Assembly: GCA_022432975.1 (NCBI GenBank)
Contig: CM039502.1
Location: 13,795,143 to 13,859,142 of the forward strand
Direction of reading: 5' to 3'
Length of the DNA stretch: 64,000 nt
Source: Begonia masoniana
Lineage: Eukaryota > Streptophyta > Magnoliopsida > Cucurbitales > Begoniaceae
The translations under genes and the position numbers were made by a program. This document shows, one piece after another, positions 22,647 through 33,650 of this stretch. The notes under the pieces were generated by a model. That model made no database searches. It was not told where the DNA came from and saw only the letters and a program-made list of their open reading frames with translations. The first letter of the stretch is position 1. Each line of letters starts with the position of its first letter.

Positions 22647-23660
22647 ATGCCATGGTGCCCCAAGTGCCAGAAAGAACACAGTGGCGAGTGCCGCGTGGGC
22701 ACAAATAAATGTTTTAGATGTGGGGAAGTTAGCCACTACATTAAGGACTGCCCGAAGCAGGGCCGTGAGCAGTCAGGCGGAGACCAGAGGAGGATTATGT
22801 CGAGGATCTTCACATTTATTGAGTCTGGTGATGTTGATGACGAGGCTCAGCCTTTGGTGATAGCAGGTACTATTCTGATTTCGGGCGTAGCAGTATTTTC
22901 TTTGATAGACACGAGGGCTACGCACTCTTTTGTCTCCACTGCATGCGTGTCTAGATTGAAACTTGTGCCTGAGTTAGCAGAATGCGAGTACAGTGTGATG
23001 CTACCTTCAGGGGAGCGTATGCAGTCAGGTCAAGTCGTCCAGAGCAATATTGTCTCTGTAGGGAACAGTACCCTCTATGCTCGCCTGTTTGTTATGGGCA
23101 TAGAGATCTATGATGTTATCTTAGGGATGGACTGGCTATCGCAGCACTTCGCCACCATCGATTGTCGATCCGGGATTGTGACATTTCGACCCCCGGGTAA
23201 AGCCGAGTTTTCTTCTCAGGCGATGAACAGATTGAACAGGTCGCCTATTTCCTATTCCATGAAGGTCAACGAGCAGTTTAAAGGTGAGTGCTCTATTTAT
23301 TTGGCCACCGTAGTTGATATTCAGTTGCTCAGCGAAGTAAAGCCGAGTGACATACCTATAGTCAGAGAATTCTCTAAGATATTCCTCGATGATCTCCCCG
23401 GATTACTGCCGGACAGGGAGATTGAATTTGTCATTGATGTTTATCCGAGTTCCGCGCCAGTGTCGAAGAATGCATATAGATTGGCGCCTGCTGAGTTGAG
23501 AGAGTTGAAAACTCAGCTTGAGGAGTTGTTAGATAAGTGTTTCATCCGACCCAGCTTTTCACCATGGGGTGCACCCGTTCTATTTGTCAAGAAGAAGGAC
23601 AGAACCCTCAAGATGTGCGTGGATTATAGGGAGCTGAATAATCTCACAGTGAAAGAATAA
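22647..23660 (+). pseudogene. Gypsy-2 zinc knuckle, protease and start of reverse transcriptase
   Basis: In frame with gag. It holds an intact knuckle [14 protein letters not shown], then a protease whose active site reads [10 protein letters not shown]: the essential glycine is replaced by arginine. [17 protein letters not shown] follows. The beginning of reverse transcriptase ([37 protein letters not shown]) is open to a frameshift at about 23655, where one extra base precedes KYPLPRI. Confidence 0.92.
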
Positions 23661-24667
23661 GTATCCATTGCCTCGGATCAATGACTTATTTGACCAACTG
23701 CAAGGTGCCCGAGTATTTTCCAGGATTGACCTACGCTTGGGTTATTATCAGTTGAAGGTTCGGAAGGAAGATGTTCAGAAAACGGCGTTCCGAACGAGGT
23801 ATGGGCATTATGAGTTCCTAGTTATGTCTTTTGGACTTACTAATGCCCCTGCGGCGTTTATGGACCTGATGAACCGAGTATTTAAGGACTTTCTGGACAA
23901 GTTCGTTGTGGTGTTCATCGATGATATATTGATTTATTCTAAAACGAAGGAGGAGCATGAAGAGCAATTACGGATTGTTCTCAGAATTTTACAACGACAC
24001 CAGCTGTATCCAAAGTTCTCTAAATGTGAGTTTTGGCTGGATAGAGTCAGTTTTCTCGGCCATATTATATCAGAAGAAGGGGTTTCTGTAGATCCGAGCA
24101 AGATTCAGGTAAACGTGCGTGAAGTACGTGGATTTCTCGGATTAGCTGGCTACTATCGGAAGTTCATAGAGGGATTCTCGAAGATTGCAGTTCCCTTCTC
24201 ACGCTTGACTCGGAAGAACGAGAAGTTTATATGGTTGGCCGCTTGTGACAACAGTTTTATGGAGTTAAAGCAGAGATTGACCACAGCTCCAGTACTGACA
24301 CTACCTGTTGAAGGTGACAAATTTAGTATTTATTGTGATGCGCCTGGAGTTGGATTCGGTTGTGTATTGATGCAGGAAGGAAAGGTTATTGCGTATGCTT
24401 CTCGGCAGTTGAAGCCGTATGAGATGAACTACCCTACGCACAACCTGGAGTTAGCAGCCGTGGTCTTCACACTTGAAAATATGGAGGCATTACTTATTTG
24501 GGCAGCAATACGAGATATTTTCTGACCACAAAAGCTTAAAGTACTTATTTACGCAGAAGGAACTTAATATGCGACAGAGAAGGTGGCTGGAGTTCGTGAA
24601 GGACTATGATTTTGATATCAAGTACCATCCAGGGAAGGCGAATAAAGTCGCTGATGCTTTGAGCTGA
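23661..24667 (+). pseudogene. Gypsy-2 reverse transcriptase and RNase H, frameshifted
   Basis: The frame from 23668 carries [28 protein letters not shown], the catalytic FIDD (23914-23925) and [16 protein letters not shown] short deletion after DPSKIQ removes part of the connection domain. RNase H begins [17 protein letters not shown] second frameshift near 24475 moves the rest ([21 protein letters not shown]) into the third frame, ending at a TGA where Gypsy-1 has arginine. Inactive. Confidence 0.92.
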
Positions 24668-24852
24668 GTGCCTACTGCGAGTTAGCCTTCACTTGCAGCG
24701 TTGTCGGTTACTTTACGGTCTGAGATTGAGAGGTTCGATGTGGAGATTGTGGCAGAGTTGTCCAGTATGCTCACCAACATTTCTCTCAGGCCGACTATTC
24801 TAGATAAGATACGTGAAGCTCAACAGAATGATATGGAGTGTGACGAGCTTCG

Positions 24853-26224
24853 ATGAGCATGACCTCAGGTGACATGTCTGAGTTTAACTTGTCAGATGAC
24901 GGTATCCTGAAGTTCAGGCATAGATGGTACGTGCCTAACGATGAAGAGCTAAAGAAGGATATATTGGCCGAAGCGCATTCTTCAGCTAACTCTGTACAAC
25001 CAGGAAGCACTAAAATGTACAGAGATTTAAAGCAACACTTCTGGTGGCCGAACATGAAGAGGGAAGTCGCCAAGTACGTTGAAACCTGTTTAGTTTGTCA
25101 ACAGGTTAAGGCAGAACACCAGAGGCCGGCCGGAACATTATAGCCACTACCGATTTAGGAGTGAAAATAGGAGCAGATCTCCATGGATTTTATTGTGGGG
25201 CTCCCAAGGACAACAAAAGGACAGGACGGCATCTGGGTGATTGTGGATCGATTGACAAAGTCGGCTCACTTCTTAGTTGTGAAGATGGCGTCTTCTATGG
25301 ATCAGCTCGCCGAGCTTTATGTGCAGGAGATTGTGAGATTGCACGGAGTACCAGTTTCGATTGTCCCAGACAGAGATCCGAGATTTACATCGAAGTTCTG
25401 GAAGAGTCTGCATAAAGCTATAGGGACTCAGCTTAATTTCAGCACAGGCATTACATCCTCAGACTGATGGTTAGACAGAGAGGACGAATCAGATTTTGGA
25501 GGATATGCTCAGAGCTTGTGTGCTGGAGTTTCAGGGCTCGTGGAGCCGATATTTGCCTCTGATTGAGTTCTCGTACAACAACAGCTTCCAGGCTACGATC
25601 GGGATGGCTTCGTACGAGGCGCTGTATGGTCGGAAGTGTAGGTCTCCGTTGTATTAGGACGAGGTTAGCGAGGCCAGTATCGTTGGTCCTGAGATTCTAC
25701 AGCAAACGGCAGAGAAGATTGCCGTTATCCGACAGCGTATTTAGATATCTCAGAGTCGACAGAAGAGCTATGCTGACACACGGTGGAGAGAGCTAGAGTT
25801 TGAAGAAGGTGATGAGGTCTATCTTAAGGTTTCTCCATTTAAGGGCGTCATGAGATTTGGAAGGAGGGGTAAGTTCAACCCTCGTTATGTGGGGCCTTTT
25901 CCTATTCTGAAGAGGATAGGGACTAAAGCATACAGATTAGAGCTTCCGGCTTCAATGGAGGGCATCCACAACGTATTTCATGTGTCTATGCTTTGAAAAT
26001 GTTTGCACTACCCGTCACATATTGTGGAGGCTAGAGACATCGAGGTACAGCCTACCTTGACTTATGTGGAGAAGCCTGTACGTATTTTGGAGTCTTCGAT
26101 CAAAGTATTGCGCAACAATGAGATTCTGCTAGTTAAAGTGCTATGGCAGAACCACGAGGTTGAAGAAGCGACTTAAGAGCGATAGCAGGATATGATGATT
26201 AAATATCCCGAGTTGTTTGTATAA
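24853..26224 (+). pseudogene. Gypsy-2 integrase, multiply broken
   Basis: HHCC domain: AEAHSSANSVQPGSTKM and VETCLVCQQVKAEH (one histidine is now glutamine). Core: MDFIVGLPRT and PDRDPRF are readable up to 25440; the catalytic glutamate region and the rest continue in other frames with stops near 25655, 25743, 25996 and 26174. The C-terminal landmarks SFQATIGM, FNPRYVGPFPILKRIG and HNVFHVSML survive. The original end is TAA 26222-26224. Confidence 0.9.
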
Positions 26225-26250
26225 TCAAATTTTGAGGACAAAATTTAAAT

Positions 26251-26262
26251 AAGGTGGTTGGA
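26251..26262 (+). other. Polypurine tract of Gypsy-2
   Basis: AAGGTGGTTGGA just before the 3' LTR. Confidence 0.8.
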
Positions 26263-26263
26263 T

Positions 26264-28784
26264 TGTAATACCCGACTGTACGGACCATTATTATTTTAAT
26301 GTAAATGACATTTTTGTAAATATGTCATGTCAAGTCCATTTTGTAAAAAGAAAGCGTTATTGCGATCCTAATAATTAATAAGGATTTTAAGAATATTTCG
26401 GAAATTTTAGGAGTCGTAACGCTAATTTTACGAAAATTACGTTTACCGTAATATAAAGAATACTTTGGTAAAAATAGTAAACGAGGTCCGAATTATGAAC
26501 AGACACTTTAAAAGAACCCTGGTAATGAGTTGGATATATTGTTGAAATAAGGAAATTTGGAGAAAACGAATCGTTAGTCAAATAACGAAACGAAGGACGA
26601 AACAAATAGAAAATCGAAGGAAGGCCAAAATGGTAAATTGCAAAGTCAAAATTTTATTAAAACCCAATTGTTTCTTCTTCTTCTTCACACCATCTCCTTT
26701 CTACCCCTGTGATCTCCGATGAAGCTCCACGGCGATTCCACTCTTCGACGTTGATTCTTCCTCCGTTCTTCATGTTTTCTTCTCGAAACTCGATTATAGG
26801 TAAGAATCTATGGTTTTTGAAAGTCTATTTGTAGTTTTTATGGAGTTTAAACAATTAGGGTTCGTTTAGGATTTTCGCGAAATAGTTGAGTAATGCTAGA
26901 AATAGTTAGAGTAGCCCTATTTATAACCTTAGTGAACGTATTAAAATGACATTGGAAGTTGTTGGGCAAATTAATGGACGTTAAGGTGAATTTTGGGTTG
27001 TTGGAAAAACTTAGAAATCTCATTAATGGAGTTTTATGAATAACGAGCTCAAGGTGCTCGATAAAATGTTTCAAAGAGCTAAGTTATAGCTTTAGGAGAA
27101 TTTCCTTAGTTAAGGTTTTATTAATTTGGACGTTTAGTAGCTTGAACTCATTTTAATATCAATGGTTGTAAATTGCCATAGGTAAACAACGCTCGTGAAC
27201 GGAGCAAGAGTTGCAACCGACACGAGGTAAGTTCTCGTGATTTAGTCTGGCCTATTTGTCTACACCGTACGTCGATGTTGTCTCGAGCAGTTTTGGTGAC
27301 GCGTTTGTTTAAGTTGTTTTGGTTGGGTAGTTAGGTTTAGTTGTTTTATAGGTTATGCCTTTAATTGCTTTTATTGTCTTGATGGTACGTATGATACATG
27401 TTTAAATTATGTTATAAATTGTTCACGCATCACGTATTTTAAAAGAGTATGAAAAGGAATTTCCGCACTATGTTTTAAAGAAAATAGCGATGCGGCCTGG
27501 AGAGGGGCTATTGATCTATTGTGTAGATCGATTACGGGTCTGTCATAATACCGCATCTAATATGAACTCATGTATGTTATGGTCATGCGAGATGGAGCTC
27601 AGGCACGACTGTACGTGTTGTAAGCGTGTACCCCTCTCCTCTAGGTGGAAAGGGTAGTCCGACCGTTGGACGTGCCCTCTCCGGTTAGGAGGTTGAGATC
27701 TCGGTGACACCCACGATGTAAAGATAAAAATGGTTGCACGATTTATGAACTCATATGCACGGCATACATTTACATTTACTTGTCTTACTGAGATTTTTAT
27801 CTCATAGTGTGTCTGTATGGTGTAGGTGACTTCGACACAGGTGAGGACGAGATCCCTCCACCTGAGGAGTGATGCAGTTGACGGAGGATGGCGGCGGTGG
27901 TGTGTTGGCACAGTCGAGGCGTTTCACGACCAGTGGGGATGTATGTACGTATTTTGGGATGTTTTGGATAGGTTTAAGGAAAAATATTTGTATAGATAGA
28001 ACATTTTAGGATGATTGGTTCTGGATAGTGGATAGATTACATTTTGAGTTGTTTTAAAACGTTTTGGAAATGTATTTTGCAAATGTTAGGTATTAGGGAA
28101 ATGTTCAATTTTTAAATATATCCACGCGGTTTGTTTTTGTGAAAACGGGTTATGTTTTAATTGAGTTTTAAGTTGTTATTTTGGGTGATTAACGAAGTGA
28201 GGAATGGATAAGATTTTGAGTGAGTAGGTTTGAATGTATATTTGATGTTTATGTTGATGAAATGGTGAAGGGGGGGTGTTAGGCGTATAGAGAAGCAGGG
28301 GGAAGAGAAAGAAAGAGGAATGATAAAAGAAAGGGAGTGGGAGGCAGTGAGGGTGGCGATCGATCTCCTGTTTAGGCGATCGATCGCCCCTCGATATGGC
28401 ACGATCGCCAGCGGAGGCGACGCGATCGCCTCCTGATCGCCACACTGTGGAAAAACTCCAGAGCGTGTGGCGATCGATCGCCTCCTGTTGGCCAGGCGCG
28501 ATCACAGATCGCCTCACCAGGCGATCGCTGGCAAAACTATCGATTGCCCCATCATGTTTGGGACAGACGTCCCTTTTTGCCCCGCGATTTGTTTTAATTA
28601 AATTTTAATTGTTTTAAGTTTTATTTAAATTGTATTTAAGTTGGTTAAATGGTTTAAAAGCATAAACGGAAACGTTTTAAATTTCTAAAGTTTTATTTCC
28701 GCTTGAACGATAGGTTTAAAGTTTAAAGTATAATAATAAAAAAAAAAAATAGAGAAAATTGGGTACAGTGTTAGGGTCGTCACA
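26264..28784 (+). repeat. 3' LTR of Gypsy-2 (2521 bp)
   Basis: Partner of 19055-21597. Its GCGATCGATCGC cluster (28354-28550) has a different arrangement from that of the 5' LTR: one segment with two palindromes is lost and another short segment is added. This suggests slippage or recombination between the palindromes. Confidence 0.94.
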
Positions 28785-29174
28785 ACAGTCGTCCACGCCT
28801 TCTGTAATACAGTCGTCCACGCTTATGTAAAAGAGTTGTTCATTTTGCTCTGTGAATAGTCGTCCACGCTGTTCTTTAAAATAGTTGTCCACGCTGCTCT
28901 TTTTTGTCAAACGTCCACGATCACTGCCGTTTATTTTAAACGTCCACGGACTTCTGTTGTCTACTGTTATGCCCTTTTATGTCAAACGTCCATGGTCACT
29001 GCCGTTTATTTTAAACGTCCACGGACTTCTGTTGTCTACTGTTTCTGCCCTTTTACGTCAAACATCCACGTCATTGCCTTTTATTTTAAACGTTCACGGA
29101 CTTCTGTTGTCTACTTTTTTGTCTTTATTTCAAACGTCCACGGACTTCAGTTGTCTACTGTTTTGTACGGCTTC

Positions 29175-29666
29175 TGTTTGTCCACAGATCCTGTCTTTGA
29201 TTTTAAACGTCCACGGCTTCTGTTTGTCCACAGATCCTGTCTTTGATTTTAAACGTCCACGGCTTCTGTTTGTCCACAGATCCTGTCTTTGATTTTAAAC
29301 GTCCACGGCTTCTGTTTGTCCACAGATCCTGTCTTTGATTTTAAACGTCCACGGCTTCTGTTTGTCCACAGATCCTGTCTTTGATTTTAAACGTCCACGG
29401 CTTCTGTTTGTCCACAGATCCTGTCTTTGATTTTAAACGTCCACGGCTTCTGTTTGTCCACAGATCCTGTCTTTGATTTTAAACGTCCACGGCTTCTGTT
29501 TGTCCACAGATCCTGTCTTTGATTTTAAACGTCCACGGCTTCTGTTTGTCCACAGATCCTGTCTTTGATTTTAAACGTCCACGGCTTCTGTTTGTCCACA
29601 GATCCTGTCTTTGATTTTAAACGTCCACGGCTTCTGTTTGTCCACAGATCCTGTCTTTGATTTTAA
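29175..29666 (+). repeat. 46-bp tandem array, eleven copies
   Basis: Copies start at 29175, 29221, 29267 and every 46 bp to 29635. They are identical or nearly so: TGTTTGTCCACAGATCCTGT, then CTTTGATTTTAAACGTCC, then ACGGCTTC. The corresponding site of the 5' LTR (12298-12385) has two copies. The array lies in Gypsy-1 3' LTR DNA beyond the Gypsy-2 insertion. Confidence 0.95.
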
Positions 29667-30164
29667 ATCGTCTTTGACACTACACGACTTCTAGTTTCTG
29701 TTTTCCCATTTTATTAATGTTTTCACTGCATGTCTGTCGTTCCATTCTGGCCTTCCAGTTCCAGTCGTCCATTTCTGTTTCATGATTTCTGTTTCCACGT
29801 CTTCAGATTTAAGAGCTTTAAAAAGTTGAAGGTTTTACATCCAAATATCTGAATCCTGTTTAAGTCGAAGTCAAGTCCTGGTGATTTAAAGTGAAGGTTT
29901 AAATCCAAATATCTGAATCCTGTTTAAGTCGAAGTCAAGTCCTGGTGAAAATCATGGGAATTGTTTTCGTTCCTCCCTGCCTTCTGTCTTCCTGTTTTCT
30001 TCTGCCAATTATCCTGTAACTTAATTTTAACTTATCTTCCAGTCTTTAGCTCCAGAGAAGGTTTTCTCTGTGTAATGTTTTAAAAGTTCAAAAAAAAATA
30101 TGCGTCACGTTTTCAATGTCCGGAGTGATGGCTCTTCGACCCGATCGGGTTGGGGGTCATCACA

Positions 30165-31457
30165 TAGCCGACTCTCACCGGCCGATCTCCTACCTCCGAC
30201 CTCCCTCTCTCTCGGCCTCACTTCCTCCCTCTCGTTGTCTCCCACCCTGCAGCACTCTCTCCCTTTCTCTCTGCTCTCTGTTCGCGCGAAGAAGAAGGGA
30301 AACAGAGAAGAAAGGGTTCAATTTTTTTAAAACACTGAACCGGTTCATTTATCCTGAACCAAACCGGTTTACTTAACTTGAACCGAACCAGACCAAAACA
30401 GCACAAACCGAACTGGCCAGCAACCCGAATAGTCACTGTTCATGACCGGCACTATTCACCCTAACCAACCTGAATTTTGACCAGACCCGAATTTCGACCT
30501 GACTCAAATTTCGCCCGAACCGATCTAAGATTTTACCGGTAAGGAAATTCTGCCTAAATTATTGTAGAATTAGATTTATTTAAGTAGGATTTTAATACTC
30601 AAAATACTTTGTAGGTAGAGTATTATTTTGAATTTCAGAAAATCCCGACAACCCTACTCGCTTGGAATCAGGTTAGTGAAAATACCACGTTTTCAATGTT
30701 TTGGCAATGTCCCTACTTCATAAAACGTATATTATTTTTTTACAATTATTTTGTTATCCTTTTTTCATAAATGAGTTTGCATGTTTAGGTATTGACATAA
30801 AATAATATGAAGATAAAATTTGTAGGACATTTTGTATGTGTATGAATACGATAGCTAAAGCTTAAGGTTGAGAAAAGAGTTCCAACCAGTCTGTTTGACT
30901 ATGCCTGAACGACAATGAGATGACTAAGTCTAAGGTTGGGAAATGAATTCCAACCAGTCTGTAATCAGAATTCGGTAAAAGTTAAATGTAATTTTGACAC
31001 TTGCACGTATTTTCGCTTACTGAGTTAAACTCATAGTTGTATAATTTTATGATATAGGTGAGTTTTTATCTGAGGAAGAACTAGCTGAAATTGAGAATTT
31101 TCCAGGGACAAGCAAGCATACAGAAGAAGGCCGTGAATGTTCCGATAAAGGGATTTAAAGTATTTTAGTTTTAAGTATTTTAAATGTTATTTTAAAAATT
31201 AAAACTCTGAAGAACATATGTTAAATTTTGATATTAAAGTTTTATGAATTATTTAATTATGTCATTATTTCAAATTTTGACAATTTTATTTAATGTTTTA
31301 AATTTTGATTGAAGCTTCCACACATTTAATGAATTCATTTAAAATTTTTAATTAAGGTTTTTAACGCTCAAGATTTAACTTAAATCGATTTGGGAATAAA
31401 TTTTATGGTTTTCAAATTAGGGTTTCAAATTGGGAAAATCAAATTGGGGTTGTTACA
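30165..31457 (+). repeat. Distal part of the Gypsy-3 5' LTR
   Basis: Continues the LTR interrupted at 10091. It ends ...GGTTGTTACA at 31457 and is followed by a perfect primer binding site. It contains GAACCGAACC-rich stretches (30330-30420). Frames at 30100-30440 are not coding. Confidence 0.75.
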
Positions 31458-31460
31458 GTT

Positions 31461-31472
31461 TGGTATCAGAGC
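31461..31472 (+). other. Primer binding site of Gypsy-3
   Basis: TGGTATCAGAGC, perfect, 3 bases after the LTR. Confidence 0.9.
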
Positions 31473-31684
31473 AGTTAGGTTTATAAAATGATTCTGTAGA
31501 CTTATCTGTATGCTCACATGCACCTGAAAGATCGTCGATAAGCAAGTAAGTACTAAAGTAATTATTTTGATAAAAGTACATTGATAAATTGTAGTTTTTT
31601 TTAAAAAAATAATAATAATAAATAAATATATAAATAATAATAATAATAAATTTTCTTAAATAAATACCTTGTGATGTATAGACT

Positions 31685-32625
31685 ATGGCCAATCGAAGAG
31701 GAATTAGAAACGAACGAGATGTTGTATTCGATCGAATGATGGACATGGTCGAGATGCAAGCAAGGCATATCGAGCAATTATCGTAGGCAGCTAATGCAGC
31801 GGCCCAGGCGGCTACTGCCTCTGCACAAGCAGTTAATGTACAGGCTCAGGCTCCTAATAGGCCCTGACCTGTTGGGCTTGATTTTGATAGATTTTGCATA
31901 ATGGATCCCCCAACTTTTACTAGCAATTTGGCAGACATGGCGGCAGCAGATAATTGGATCCGGACCATCAATGAGATTTTTTGGCATGCCAAAATCTTAG
32001 AGGAGGAGAAAGTGGATTGCGCATCTTCAATGTTCTGAATGGAAGCTCATTATTGGTGGGACTCAGTGAAGGTGATGTCTCCAGTCGCTACCATAACATG
32101 GGAAAAGTTTCAAGAGCTCTTCTATGAGAAGTATTTTACGGATTCTATGGTGGATGCGAAGACAGAGGAATTCATGGCTTTAAAACAGACGGGAAGTGTA
32201 ATTGACTATTTGCACAAATTTGAGCAACTTTCCCGATATGCCCCACATATAGCTGGTAATGAATTTATGAAGGTAAAACATTTCATCCAAGGATTGAGGG
32301 CAGAGATATTCAAGGACATCCATCTTATTACTTCCAAGGACTCTCCGTTTGCATTCATGGTGGACAAAGCATTTTGTGCTGAGAAATGAGAGAAGAAAGT
32401 CAACAAAGCCCAAGTGCTTAGAAGGAAATACAATCATGCAAACCAGACTGCAAGTGGTAAACCTCCGCAACAACCATGGGCTGGATCTAAGCGACCAATT
32501 ACCAATGGACCTACTGAAGAACCTTCTAAATATATTAAGAGGGAGCCCACAACGATATCTAATATGCCTATATGTCCCTCTGCAAGAAGCCACATTACGG
32601 AGAATGTTGCCATCTGACTATGGCT
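31685..32625 (+). pseudogene. Gypsy-3 gag, several stops
   Basis: ATG at 31685 opens MANRRGIRNERDVVFD. In-frame stops occur at 31784 and near 31866 and 32036. The body is recognisable: HYWWDSVKV, TWEKFQELFYEKYF, VIDYLHKFEQLSRYAP and KHFIQGLRAEI. A stop after AFCAEK and a frameshift near 32570 follow, after which the zinc-knuckle part continues in another frame. It is the most decayed of the three Gypsy gags, as expected for the oldest insertion. Confidence 0.88.
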
Positions 32626-33225
32626 TGCTTTAAGTGTGGTCAGCATGGACACTTTATTAAGGACTGCCCAAAGAATGTCCGAAAGCAACCCAAGGCAACT
32701 GCTAGGGTTTTCGCCATGATGAAAGATGAAGCTGAAGGAAATGCCTCTGTGGTGACAGGTTCAATTTTTATCTCTGGCCTATCTTCGTGCGTATTAATTG
32801 ATTCTAGAGCTACTCACTCTTTTATATCCATTGAGCATGCAAAGAAGTTAAGGAACAAAGTAGAATCGCTAGAGTACAAATTAGGAGTAGCTATTCCCTC
32901 AGGCAAAGTTATGTTTGCTGATTCTATAATTAGAGGATGCAATGTTTATATTGGAGAAAATCATTTGGAAGCTAATTTAATTATTTTGGCAATGCACGAC
33001 TACGATGTCATTCTTAGAATGGACTGGCTGACTAAGCATTATGCGACTATTGATTGTCGTAAAAAGATGGTTAAATTTCAATTACCTGGAATAAAACCAT
33101 TCTTTTTCTATGGAGACACTAAGAGTTCGAGAATTCCAGTGATATCACCTATGCGAGCTCGAAGATTATTGAATTCAGGATGCATTGGAATTCTAGCCAG
33201 TGCTATATGTTTCAAACTTGAATGA
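32572..33225 (+). pseudogene. Gypsy-3 zinc knuckle and protease
   Basis: Intact CCHC knuckle CFKCGQHGHFIKDC. The protease active site reads LIDSRATHSF, so the catalytic D-T/S-G triad has lost its glycine. VILRMDWLTKHYATIDC is the second landmark (usually LGMDW). Ends at TGA 33223-33225, with reverse transcriptase continuing in the same frame. Confidence 0.9.
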
Positions 33226-33650
33226 GCCCCGACTCTTGATGAAGTGCCAATAATTGGTGAATTCCCAGATGTTTTTCCTAACGACCTGACGAACTTACCA
33301 CCTGCGAGAGAAGTGGAATTTAGCATTGACCTGCTACCCGGAACGGAGCCAATCTCTAAAGCTCCTTATAGAATGGCACCGAGCGAACTAAAGGAATTGA
33401 AGACTCAACTAGATGAATTGCTAGAAAAAGGATTTATTCAACCGAGTTTCTCACCTTGGGGAGCACCGGTGTTATTTGTGAAGAAAAGGGACAGATATAT
33501 GAAAATGTGTATAGACTATCAAGAACTCAACAAAGTCACTATTAAAAATAAATATCCACTACCAAGAATCGATGATCTTTTTGATCAACTAAAGGGAGCA
33601 GAGATTTTCTCAAAAATTGATCTCAAATCGGGCTATCACCAATTAACAGC
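33226..33650 (+). pseudogene. Gypsy-3 reverse transcriptase, N-terminal third only
   Basis: Readable from [13 protein letters not shown] through [40 protein letters not shown] and [11 protein letters not shown], where similarity stops at about 33648. The catalytic FIDD, RNase H, integrase and 3' LTR are missing. A deletion or a replacement by the unassigned DNA at 33651-35309 removed them. Confidence 0.9.

Larger units (their letters stand above)
19055..28784 (+). mobile_element. Gypsy-2: Ty3/Gypsy element nested in the Gypsy-1 LTR
   Basis: 9730 bp, flanked by the 5-bp duplication ACAGT (19050-19054 and 28785-28789). LTRs start TGTAATACCCGA and end GTCATCACA/GTCGTCACA. The primer binding site is at 21603 and the polypurine tract at 26251. 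It has the same gene order as Gypsy-1 and a clearly related polyprotein, but the two LTR families differ. Although it is the youngest insertion by position, its coding region is more damaged than that of Gypsy-1. Confidence 0.96.
10092..30164 (+). mobile_element. Gypsy-1: Ty3/Gypsy element inserted in the Gypsy-3 LTR
   Basis: Flanked by the 5-bp duplication TAGCC (10087-10091 and 30165-30169). It has LTRs starting TGTAAAACCC/TGTAACACCC and ending GTCGTCACA/GTCATCACA, a primer binding site at 12819, gag-protease-RT-RNase H-integrase in Gypsy order, and a polypurine tract at 17281. The 3' LTR is interrupted by Gypsy-2 (19055-28784). Removing Gypsy-2, the element is about 10.3 kb. Three in-frame stops, one deletion and one late frameshift in the polyprotein are its main coding lesions. 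Confidence 0.95.
17294..30164 (+). repeat. 3' LTR of Gypsy-1, split by Gypsy-2
   Basis: The pieces 17294-19054 and 28785-30164 join to about 3136 bp, roughly 410 bp longer than the 5' LTR. Nearly all of the excess is explained by the expanded 46-bp array; a 60-bp duplication near 29820-29940 and a missing 48-bp unit roughly cancel out. It ends at 30164, followed by TAGCC. Confidence 0.92.
9846..33650 (+). mobile_element. Gypsy-3: Ty3/Gypsy element, 3'-truncated, split by Gypsy-1
   Basis: The 5' LTR is in two pieces: about 9846-10091 and 30165-31457 (about 1.5 kb joined). It is followed by a perfect primer binding site, gag, protease and the first third of reverse transcriptase, ending abruptly near 33648. 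The LTR end ...GGTTGTTACA at 31457 is firm; the start (TGTGCAACAAC at about 9846) is inferred from its imperfect complementarity to that end and may be off by about 25 bp. No target duplication can be checked because the 3' half is gone. Confidence 0.75.

Noticed and set aside
29175..29666. Regular 46-bp repeats considered as a CRISPR-like or satellite array
   Set aside because: There are no unique spacers, the units abut, and the array is embedded in a retrotransposon LTR of a plant.
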